From contig JABIVN010000051.1 in the NCBI GenBank assembly GCA_018667205.1, positions 1-6,840 on the forward strand: DNA of 6,840 bases, read 5' to 3'. The translations under genes and the position numbers were made by a program. Below, in pieces: positions 1 through 5,485 of this stretch. Source of the stretch: Gammaproteobacteria bacterium. GTDB taxonomy: Bacteria; Pseudomonadota; Gammaproteobacteria; Pseudomonadales; Azotimanducaceae. A model generated the notes under the pieces. The model worked only from the letters and a program-made list of their open reading frames with translations. It was not told the origin of the DNA and did not search any database. The number at the start of each line of letters is the position of its first letter. Position 1 is the first letter of the stretch.

Positions 1-672
1 GTGGATGCTTTTTACGTGGTAAACCTCTGTGTTGGATTCCATCGCAATCTTCCAGTTACAGTTGAGTACAAACGTATGCCTGGCCGCCAGTCGAACTTTA
101 TCAAATTGAAATTCTGCCCATTCATCGGCAATTGGGCCAAGATATTCGAGCAGGCTGACACAATTTGCATCGAAGTTCACAAAGATGAGGTTGCCGAACC
201 GTTCACAGCGAACAGGGATTAGGCTGCGGCACGAAAAATCAAGGTCAGTGAAGTCTTCCGGGTCCCGAACCGATAGTAATTCGCCTTGGTGGGTGTAAGT
301 CCAGCCATGATATTTGCAGGTAAGTCTTGCTTTGCGGCCTGACTTTTCAGTCACAATAGGCGCGCCCCGGTGACGACAGGTGTTGTAGTGGGCGTAAATT
401 TCACCATCATCGCCGTGAACGATAATCACCGGCTGGCCGGCGTTTTCCCAGAGCATGTAGCACCCAGGATCAGGAATCTCGTCTATATGGGCAGCAAATA
501 GCCAAGACTTGCGCCACAGGTGTTCTTTTTCCAGATCGTAAAAGCGCTGATCTGTGTAACGGCCTGCAGGTAGGTCCGGTAAATGGGGAAAACCAACAGG
601 CGGTTCTGTCCTCGCGGCTTCGTACTCCATCACCCGCTTCAGGGTCGTAATTTCCTGTTCATTCATGCCCAT
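1..672 (-). CDS. Rieske non-heme iron oxygenase, alpha (catalytic) subunit, N-terminal part (3' end cut by window edge)
   Basis: The reading frame is open from the ATG at 672 down to base 1 (224 codons, no stop). Residues 99-122 form the Rieske [2Fe-2S] site: C99-R-H101-R-G, then C119-K-Y-H122-G-W. The start of the mononuclear iron site is the last thing visible: NWK at 206-208, then E216-x2-H219-x4-H224, supplying the two iron histidines and the residue bridging to the neighbouring Rieske centre. The third iron ligand (Asp/Glu) and the rest of the substrate-binding domain lie outside the window. Family members are cytoplasmic oxygenases of about 350-450 residues that hydroxylate or demethylate aromatic or quaternary-ammonium substrates using electrons from a separate reductase, which is not seen here. 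A Glu at 216 where ring-hydroxylating dioxygenases usually have Asp recalls the carnitine/betaine oxygenase group, but the substrate cannot be named. The ATG at 672 is preferred over the in-frame ATG at 666 because AGGAG lies 8 nt before it. It is divergent from the aco-like operon. Confidence 0.93.
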   Translation of the reverse strand, partial: MGMNEQEITTLKRVMEYEAARTEPPVGFPHLPDLPAGRYTDQRFYDLEKEHLWRKSWLFAAHIDEIPDPGCYMLWENAGQPVIIVHGDDGEIYAHYNTCRHRGAPIVTEKSGRKARLTCKYHGWTYTHQGELLSVRDPEDFTDLDFSCRSLIPVRCERFGNLIFVNFDANCVSLLEYLGPIADEWAEFQFDKVRLAARHTFVLNCNWKIAMESNTEVYHVKSIH

Positions 673-700
673 GATCAATGCTCCTGTTGGCCAACTATCC

Positions 701-713
701 CGATAGACTATCG
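701..713. promoter_or_regulatory. Perfect 13-bp palindrome, candidate operator
   Basis: CGATAG-A-CTATCG is a perfect inverted repeat of two 6-bp arms around a single base. ACTATC is also present directly upstream (694-699), so half-sites recur at 13-bp spacing. It ends 28 bp before the Rieske start codon, downstream of the best minus-strand promoter candidate, a position where a repressor could block transcription. The symmetry is seen directly. The operator role and the identity of the regulator are inference; no regulator gene is in the window. Confidence 0.35.
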
Positions 714-846
714 TCTGGATTTTAAAAATGCAACGTGTTACAAATTCTTATGGGGTTTCTGCTCAAAGCGGGCAATAGCGCGTGTTTTAAGAGCGCAGAT
801 TGAGATATAGTCCCCGCTGGGCTGATAGACGGCAAAGATAAATTAA

Positions 847-851
847 AGGAG
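847..851 (+). promoter_or_regulatory. Ribosome binding site that fixes a TTG start for E1 alpha
   Basis: AGGAG lies 7 nt before the TTG at 859. An in-frame stop (TAA, 844-846) precedes it, so TTG is the earliest possible start. The first in-frame ATG (1063) would remove 68 residues and cut into the start of the conserved E1 fold, and it has no Shine-Dalgarno sequence. The TTG start therefore implies that the basic tail is translated. Confidence 0.85.
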
Positions 852-858
852 AAGGTCC

Positions 859-1998
859 TTGGCACAAGCAAAGAAGAAAGCCGCTGCAAAGAAACCGGCA
901 GCGAGCAAAACAGTGACGAAAGCGACTAAGAAGAGTGTCGCCAAGAAACCTGCGGCTAAAAAAGTAGTGGCAAAAGCCAGAAAGGCGCCGCGAACTGCCG
1001 TTAAAAAAGGCGCTTCAAACAAAGGTCCGTCCAACGCGACACTTAAATCGTTGCATCTGAAAATGCTGCGAATTCGCCGGTTTGAAGAAAGAGCTGGCAA
1101 GTTGATGGAGGACGGCAAGGTTCCGGGTGCATTGCACCTCTATGTCGGTCAGGAAGCCGTAGCCTCAGGCGTTATGCAGCATCTTTCCAACGAGGACTGG
1201 ATTACCTCTACTCACCGTGGCCATGGCCACCTGGTGGCAAAGGGCGGCGAATTTAAGCCGATGTTTGCGGAACTGTTCGGGCGATCAACCGGCTACTGCA
1301 ACGGTAAAGGCGGCAGTATGCATATCTCGAATATGGACCTGGGTATGTTGGGTGCTAACGGAATCGTTGGTGGCGGGCCGCCGATCGCGATGGGCGCGGC
1401 ATTTTCGAATCAGTTTAAGGGAAATAAAAACGTTTCGATCGCCTTCTTCGGTGACGGTGCGTCCAATGAAGGCAGTGTGCATGAGGCAGCTAACATGGCG
1501 GCGCTCTATAAATTGCCCTGTGTCTTTGTTTGTGAAAACAACGGCTACGGTGAATACACGCCGCAGTCAGGCCACCAGGCGATCGTTGATGTTGCCGATC
1601 GTGCCTCTGGGTACGGTATGCCAGGTGTCATTTGCGACGGCATGGATGTGATGGCCGTCTATGAAGCGGCCGGTGAAGCAATTGAGCGCGCACGTAGTGG
1701 TGGCGGGCCAACGCTGCTGGAATGTAAAACTTATCGTTATTACGATCATGTTGGTATTAGGGGGATGGGTCTTACCTATCGTACCGACGAGGAAGTTGAG
1801 GCATGGAAGAAAAAAGATGCCATTAACTCCTTCGAGAAACGATTGATCCAACTCGGTGTCATGAGCAGAAAACAACTTGACGATCTTGATGCGAAGATTG
1901 GTGAAGAACTTGAAGAAGCCATTGTGTATGCAAGTGATTCTCCTTATCCAACACCAGGTCAGTTACTCGAAGATGTCTATTACGTGAAGGGAGCATAA
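859..1998 (+). CDS. acoA: Thiamine-diphosphate-dependent dehydrogenase E1 component, alpha subunit (acetoin/pyruvate dehydrogenase type) with histone-H1-like N-terminal tail
   Basis: This is the alpha chain of the heterotetrameric E1 that binds thiamine diphosphate, activates a 2-oxo or acyloin substrate and loads the acyl group onto lipoyl-E2. Residues about 62-375 are a complete E1-alpha fold. STHRGHGH (117-124) lines the active site. The thiamine-diphosphate motif runs from GDG (198-200) to NN (227-228). H297 sits in the active-site loop. The 379 residues exceed the usual 320-335 for AcoA/PdhA because residues 1-59 form a tail with 18 Lys, 2 Arg and no Asp/Glu; the first acidic residue is E76. 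The tail contains two 18-residue repeats (10-27 and 28-45), each beginning AKKPAA. The loop after H297 reads VGIRGMG, where relatives usually have a GHSxxD or GHFEGD motif, so substrate or loop behaviour may differ. It is the first gene of the operon, with the E1 beta start 3 bp after its stop. Assignment as E1 alpha is firm; acetoin as substrate is inferred mainly from the neighbouring acoX. Confidence 0.9.
   Translation: MAQAKKKAAAKKPAASKTVTKATKKSVAKKPAAKKVVAKARKAPRTAVKKGASNKGPSNATLKSLHLKMLRIRRFEERAGKLMEDGKVPGALHLYVGQEAVASGVMQHLSNEDWITSTHRGHGHLVAKGGEFKPMFAELFGRSTGYCNGKGGSMHISNMDLGMLGANGIVGGGPPIAMGAAFSNQFKGNKNVSIAFFGDGASNEGSVHEAANMAALYKLPCVFVCENNGYGEYTPQSGHQAIVDVADRASGYGMPGVICDGMDVMAVYEAAGEAIERARSGGGPTLLECKTYRYYDHVGIRGMGLTYRTDEEVEAWKKKDAINSFEKRLIQLGVMSRKQLDDLDAKIGEELEEAIVYASDSPYPTPGQLLEDVYYVKGA
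886..993 (+). repeat. Two tandem 54-bp (18-codon) units encoding the Lys/Ala-rich tail of E1 alpha
   Basis: Unit 1 (886-939) and unit 2 (940-993) are adjacent and in frame. Their protein products share 11 of 18 residues, including AKKPAA at the start and Lys at unit positions 2, 3, 8, 12 and 15. At the DNA level the first 17 bases of the units match at 14 positions, and the mismatches I compared there are synonymous. This suggests an old duplication kept under selection for its charge pattern, though drift within a low-complexity sequence could look similar. Confidence 0.7.
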
Positions 1999-2001
1999 GT
2001 T

Positions 2002-3003
2002 ATGTCAGAAGCAAAAAAACCGGAACCCAGAGTTCTGCCTTATGTGCTCGCAATTAACGAAGGTATTCGTACAGTACTCCGTGAGCAGGATGATTCCTTT
2101 ATTGCCGGTGAAGACGTTGCCGCTGCAGGAAGTGTCTACGGTTACTGCGGCGGTCTGCTGGATGAGTTCGGTTCAAGACGGGTTATTGATACGCCAATCT
2201 CCGAAAAAGGAATCATGGGCTTAGGCGTCGGTGCCTCAGCAACCGGTTGCCGTCCAATTATTGATTTGATGTTTATGGACTTCCTTGGCGAATGCATGGA
2301 CGAAGTTGCCAACCAGATGGCCAAGATGCGATTTATGTTCGGTGGCAAGGCAACATTGCCTGTTACTGTGCTGACGATGGGCGGGGCCGGTGGCGGCATG
2401 GCTGCGCAGCACTCTCAAAGTCTGGAAGCCTGGCTTGCTCATCTGCCTGGTATGAAGGTGGTTATGCCATCCGATGCCTACGATGCCAAGGGCATGATTA
2501 TATCGGCCTGTCGTGACGATAATCCGGTGTTTGTTGTGTTGAACAAGCAATCACTTGCTATGTCGATGGAAGTGCCAGAAGAGTCTTATGAAGTTCCTAT
2601 TGGTGAAGCCATTGTTCGAAAGCAGGGAACTGATCTCACCATCGTTGCTTTTGGACGAATGGTGCACGAGGCGCTCGATGCCGCGGAACAGTTGAAGGAG
2701 GTAGGCCTAAATGTCGAAGTCATCGACGCCCGAAGCGTTCAGCCTTTCGATACGGCAACTGTCGTCACCTCCATCAAGAAGACTCACCGTGCACTGATTG
2801 TTCATGAAGCGGTCAAGTTTGGTGGCATCGGCGGAGAGATCACAGCACAGATTCAGGAAGAAGCATTTGACTATCTGGATGCGCCGATCATGAGAGTTGC
2901 AGCGCCATTCTCGCCGGTACCTTTTAGTCCTGCGCTTGAGAAGCTTTATATCCCGAATGCAGCAGGTATTGTTGCGAAGGTTAAAGAGACGCTTGAGTTG
3001 TAA
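2002..3003 (+). CDS. acoB: Thiamine-diphosphate-dependent dehydrogenase E1 component, beta subunit
   Basis: This is the partner chain of E1 alpha; the alpha2beta2 tetramer forms the thiamine-diphosphate sites at subunit interfaces. At 333 residues it has the family's normal length. The N-terminal pyrimidine-binding domain shows GEDV (36-39), whose Glu is expected to activate the cofactor, DTPISE (63-68), which is highly typical of the family, and AAQHSQ (134-139) with the active-site H137. The transketolase C-terminal domain follows, with GGIGGEI at 274-280 and the APFSPVPFSP stretch (301-310). AAGGAGA-like Shine-Dalgarno sequence (AAGGGAG, 1987-1993) overlaps the end of E1 alpha and sits 8 nt before the ATG, so the two subunits are probably translated in coupled, equal amounts. 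No unusual residue was noticed. It could equally be called PdhB-like; the aco label rests on context. Confidence 0.92.
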   Translation: MSEAKKPEPRVLPYVLAINEGIRTVLREQDDSFIAGEDVAAAGSVYGYCGGLLDEFGSRRVIDTPISEKGIMGLGVGASATGCRPIIDLMFMDFLGECMDEVANQMAKMRFMFGGKATLPVTVLTMGGAGGGMAAQHSQSLEAWLAHLPGMKVVMPSDAYDAKGMIISACRDDNPVFVVLNKQSLAMSMEVPEESYEVPIGEAIVRKQGTDLTIVAFGRMVHEALDAAEQLKEVGLNVEVIDARSVQPFDTATVVTSIKKTHRALIVHEAVKFGGIGGEITAQIQEEAFDYLDAPIMRVAAPFSPVPFSPALEKLYIPNAAGIVAKVKETLEL

Positions 3004-3015
3004 AAGGTTGGTTTC

Positions 3016-3999
3016 ATGACAGTTCAAACAATTGGCATAGTTGCCAACCCTGCCTCGGGTAAAGACGTTCGGCGGTTAGTCGCTCGCGCCTCGGTTTTCG
3101 ATAACCGAGAGAAGTGCGCGATTATCAGGCGGGCGTTGTCTGGCGCTATTAATGCTGGCGGTTACAAATTCGCCTTCCTTGACGATTCCCATAATATTGC
3201 CGGCGGTGCCCTGCTGGAATTAGGTGAAGATTGTGACGCGGAAAGAGTTCCCTCACTGGGGACTTCTTCGGTTCTCGATACTATCCAGGGAGCACGCAGC
3301 CTCAAAGAGATCAATCCCATCGCCACCTTGATACTCGGTGGTGATGGCACCAGTCGGGCTTTTGTAAAAGGCTGGAGGGACTCTGTATTGCTGCCGCTTT
3401 CTACCGGCACCAACAATGTTTTCCCAAGGATGTCTGAGGCCACGGTGGCTGGGGCCGCCCTAGGCGTGTTGGCAGCCGGCGGTGTTTCCCTTAAAGAGGT
3501 GGCGGTCCCGGTGAAGATCATCGATGTGGAGATTGAAGGTGAGAGCCCAGATCTTGCGTTAATCGATGCCGTCGTTACTCGCGACAAGTTTATTGGATCT
3601 CGTGCGCTGCTTGATGGCGACATGATCAATAGGATTTTATTGACCCGAGCGGAACCAACCGCCGTTGGCATGACAGCGGTCGGTGGGCTTATCCGTCCAA
3701 CACCGGAAGATGAAGACGCAGGCTTGCATTTAACGCTGGGGCGAACGGGCAAACATCAGGTCCACGCGCCAATCGCGCCTGGGCTCTATGAAACCCTGAA
3801 CGTTCATAAAGTTGAAGTCACGCCGTTTGGTAAAGTGATTGAATTTAAAGGGCCCTGTGTCCTGGCGTTTGATGGTGAAAGAGAGCGAGAAATCCAGGCC
3901 GGTCAAACGGTTCGAATGCGAGTCAGTCGAACTGGGCCCAGCGTACTGGATATTGAAAAAACAATGCACCTTGCCGCGAGCCGCAAGGTGTTTAACTAA
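3016..3999 (+). CDS. acoX: AcoX-type protein of the ATP-NAD kinase fold, associated with acetoin catabolism
   Basis: The 327-residue protein has the NAD-kinase/diacylglycerol-kinase-like fold. It opens with NPASGKD (11-17), has the nucleotide-binding GGDGT motif (108-112) and STGTNN (129-134), and ends in a beta-rich domain with FDGERE (285-290). This arrangement, especially STGTNNVFP and the early NPASGKD, matches the AcoX family, which is encoded with acetoin dehydrogenase genes in several bacteria. Its biochemical role is not settled; it is not needed for the core E1/E2/E3 chemistry, and phosphorylation of NAD or another small molecule is only suggested by the fold. Here it lies between the E1 beta and E2 genes rather than ahead of them. 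The ATG at 3016 follows AAAAGG with about 8 nt spacing, 12 bp after the E1 beta stop. The 3' end contains a perfect 8-bp inverted repeat. Confidence 0.85.
   Translation: MTVQTIGIVANPASGKDVRRLVARASVFDNREKCAIIRRALSGAINAGGYKFAFLDDSHNIAGGALLELGEDCDAERVPSLGTSSVLDTIQGARSLKEINPIATLILGGDGTSRAFVKGWRDSVLLPLSTGTNNVFPRMSEATVAGAALGVLAAGGVSLKEVAVPVKIIDVEIEGESPDLALIDAVVTRDKFIGSRALLDGDMINRILLTRAEPTAVGMTAVGGLIRPTPEDEDAGLHLTLGRTGKHQVHAPIAPGLYETLNVHKVEVTPFGKVIEFKGPCVLAFDGEREREIQAGQTVRMRVSRTGPSVLDIEKTMHLAASRKVFN
3967..3990 (+). other. Stem-loop at the 3' end of acoX, possible intra-operon attenuator or processing site
   Basis: CACCTTGC (3967-3974) and GCAAGGTG (3983-3990) are perfect complements around an 8-nt loop, followed by only three T residues. 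It lies in the last codons of acoX, 9 bp before the end of the stop codon, and just ahead of the largest gap inside the operon. The weak T-run argues against an efficient intrinsic terminator. Partial termination or protection of upstream mRNA from 3' exonucleases would fit. The structure is seen directly; the function is inference. Confidence 0.45.
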
Positions 4000-4061
4000 A
4001 AACAGGATGTCGAATGATGATTTTTTATTCGATGATATATTCGTTTAGATAGGAGGAACTG
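4000..4061 (+). promoter_or_regulatory. AT-rich spacer with strong ribosome binding site for E2
   Basis: This 62-bp spacer is much longer than the other gaps in the operon and visibly AT-rich. It contains an imperfectly extended inverted repeat, TCGAAT (4010-4015) and ATTCGA (4027-4032), whose loop includes a run of six T. AGGAGG (4051-4056) lies 5 nt before the E2 ATG and is the full anti-Shine-Dalgarno complement. It may tune E2 output relative to E1, since E2 is the core protein. I see no convincing promoter. Confidence 0.45.
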
Positions 4062-5477
4062 ATGCCTAGAGAGATTTACCTCGTCAAAGTCGGCATGTCT
4101 ATGACTGAAGGAATGGTGTCCGAATGGTTTATTCCTGATGGTGGCCAGGTCAAGAAAGGAGACATGGTCTATGCGCTGGAAACTGAAAAAGTAAATCTGG
4201 ATGTAGACTCCGATTATAGCGGAACGGTTAAACACCTTGCTGAGGCCGGCGTTACGCTGGCACCCGGCGATGTCGTGGGGTACATCTTTGAGGCAGGAGA
4301 AGACATTCCGGATACGCTTGCGGGCGCGCCTGCCGCGGCTTCACCCGAGGCGGCTACCGAGGCCAATAGTGAACCGGAACCTGCCGTTGCGGCTGCGCCG
4401 GAACCGTTAGCTGCGCCTGTTGCAGTGGTGTCAGGAGACGGACATATTAAATCTTCTCCAGCAGCAAGACGGCTTGCCAAGGAGCTTGGTGTGGATTACA
4501 CCCGAGTTGCAGGCACAGGACCGGGCGGACGAATAGTAGAAGCAGATGTTCAGGCCGCTAGTCAGAGTGGTGCAGCGGTTGATGTGGCGCCGGCGGTAAT
4601 AGCCGCAGGTCCTGAACCAAAAGCGTCGCCACTCGCTAAACGATTGGCGGCAGAGCGAGGTATCGATCTTCGAAGCGTTCAAGGTACGGGCCCAGGTGGA
4701 CGTATCGTTCAGTCAGATATTGAAAATGCTGCGTTAACTGGTGTGGTTGCTGGCGTGAACACGAGTGCTGCAGAGGTCTCAGGTCCAAGGCCTGGCGAAA
4801 GAGTGCCGGTTAAAGGTATGAGAAAGACCATCGCCTCTCGGATGCATCACAGCTTACAGGAAAGCGCACAGCTGACGATGGATATGGAAGTCAACATGGA
4901 TGACGTCGTCAAGATGCGCTCATCACTTGTTGAAGAATGGGCTAATGAAGGTATTAAGCCGTCTTATACGGATATCGTGATCAAGGCCGTAGCGAAAGCG
5001 CTGCGTTCACACCCGATGATGAACAGTCAGTTTTTAGGGACAGAAATAGCGTTGATGACAGAAATTAACGTTGGCATGGCGGTAGCGCTGCCGGAAGGAT
5101 TAGTCGTCCCTGTGGTACGCAATGCTGATCAATTACCTATCAAGGAACTAGCGCAAGAAACCTCTCGTTTGGCTATCGCGGCAAGGGAAGGTGCTTTGGG
5201 GCTTGATGACTATGCCGGAGGTACTTTTACAGTGACGGCATTGGGTATGTATGGCGTTGACTCGTTTACCCCGATCATTAACGAACCGCAAACTGGCATT
5301 ATGGGTGTTAACCGAATATTCGATGGCCTTGAATGGAACGGTGACCAGCCCGTAAAGACCAAAAAGATGAATCTTTCTCTGACATGGGACCATCGGGCGG
5401 TTGACGGGGCTCCTGCGGCGGAATATCTGGTAGAAGTACGTAGCCTGCTTCAATCGCCCTACCGACTATTGGTCTAG
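4062..5477 (+). CDS. acoC: Dihydrolipoamide acyltransferase (E2) with one lipoyl domain and two peripheral-subunit-binding domains
   Basis: E2 is the core of the complex: it carries the acyl group on lipoate and transfers it to CoA. Domains in order: a lipoyl domain at about 1-79 with ETEKVNL, K43 being the lipoylated lysine; an Ala/Pro/Glu-rich flexible linker to about 130; a first subunit-binding domain at 131-166; a short linker; a second subunit-binding domain at 188-223; a linker to about 246; and the catalytic domain from 247 to 471 with DHRAVDG at 443-449, in which H444 and D448 are the catalytic residues. The two binding domains share 21 of 36 residues and both keep GTGPGGRIV. One such domain per E2 is usual. 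The linker from 80 to 127 has 9 acidic residues and no Lys or Arg. The 471 residues include all expected parts. The E3 gene begins 8 bp after the stop. E2 identity is firm; acetyltransferase specificity is inferred from the operon. Confidence 0.93.
   Translation: MPREIYLVKVGMSMTEGMVSEWFIPDGGQVKKGDMVYALETEKVNLDVDSDYSGTVKHLAEAGVTLAPGDVVGYIFEAGEDIPDTLAGAPAAASPEAATEANSEPEPAVAAAPEPLAAPVAVVSGDGHIKSSPAARRLAKELGVDYTRVAGTGPGGRIVEADVQAASQSGAAVDVAPAVIAAGPEPKASPLAKRLAAERGIDLRSVQGTGPGGRIVQSDIENAALTGVVAGVNTSAAEVSGPRPGERVPVKGMRKTIASRMHHSLQESAQLTMDMEVNMDDVVKMRSSLVEEWANEGIKPSYTDIVIKAVAKALRSHPMMNSQFLGTEIALMTEINVGMAVALPEGLVVPVVRNADQLPIKELAQETSRLAIAAREGALGLDDYAGGTFTVTALGMYGVDSFTPIINEPQTGIMGVNRIFDGLEWNGDQPVKTKKMNLSLTWDHRAVDGAPAAEYLVEVRSLLQSPYRLLV
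4452..4730 (+). repeat. Duplicated subunit-binding-domain coding segment within E2
   Basis: Codons 131-166 (4452-4559) and 188-223 (4623-4730) encode homologous E3/E1-binding domains separated by 21 codons. Identity is 21 of 36 residues, with GTGPGGRIV identical in both. Each copy keeps its SP-x-A-(R/K)-R-L-A helix start. Differences include RR (136-137) against KR (193-194), K140 against A197, and YTR (146-148) against LRS (203-205). The repeats are clearly diverged, so the duplication is not recent and not an assembly artefact. Confidence 0.85.
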
Positions 5478-5485
5478 GAGGCTCT

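Larger units (their letters stand above)
673..858. promoter_or_regulatory. Divergent intergenic/promoter region between the Rieske gene and the aco-like operon
   Basis: This 186-bp gap separates two divergently transcribed genes, so promoters for both should lie here. No convincing reading frame fills it. For the minus strand the best sigma-70-like pair I see is TTGCCC (775-770) and CATAAG (752-747) with a 17-bp spacer, 4 of 6 matches each. It would give a leader of roughly 70 nt that contains the palindrome at 701-713. For the plus strand, TTGAGA at 800-805 is a good -35 match, but the -10 candidates near 823-829 (TGATAG or GATAGA) are poor. GATAGAC occurs twice (702-708 and 824-830), once near each gene. 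The promoter calls are inference from weak matches. That the region is regulatory is well supported by gene arrangement alone. Confidence 0.6.

Noticed and set aside
583..810. 75-residue plus-strand reading frame starting inside the Rieske gene
   Set aside because: It lies opposite the clearly coding N-terminus of the Rieske oxygenase, has no recognisable motif, and the composition looks like antisense translation.
820..833. GG-N10-GC match resembling a sigma-54 promoter ahead of E1 alpha
   Set aside because: Acetoin operons are often sigma-54 dependent, so I looked, but only GGC and GCA of the extended consensus match, such spacing arises often by chance, and transcription would begin right at the ribosome binding site.
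843..1118. 91-residue minus-strand frame rich in Phe, Ala and Leu, resembling a membrane protein
   Set aside because: It is the complement of the Lys/Ala-rich tail: AAG/AAA and GCN codons read in antisense give Phe/Leu and Ala-like codons. The hydrophobicity is a by-product, not evidence of a gene.
3162..3752. Long (196-residue) minus-strand frame opposite acoX
   Set aside because: It is Ser/Pro/Ala-rich with no family resemblance, and the plus strand encodes a well-conserved AcoX protein across the same bases.
3967..3993. Strong intrinsic terminator after acoX
   Set aside because: The stem is good but only three T residues follow, and the downstream E2 and E3 genes are needed for the same complex, so full termination is unlikely.
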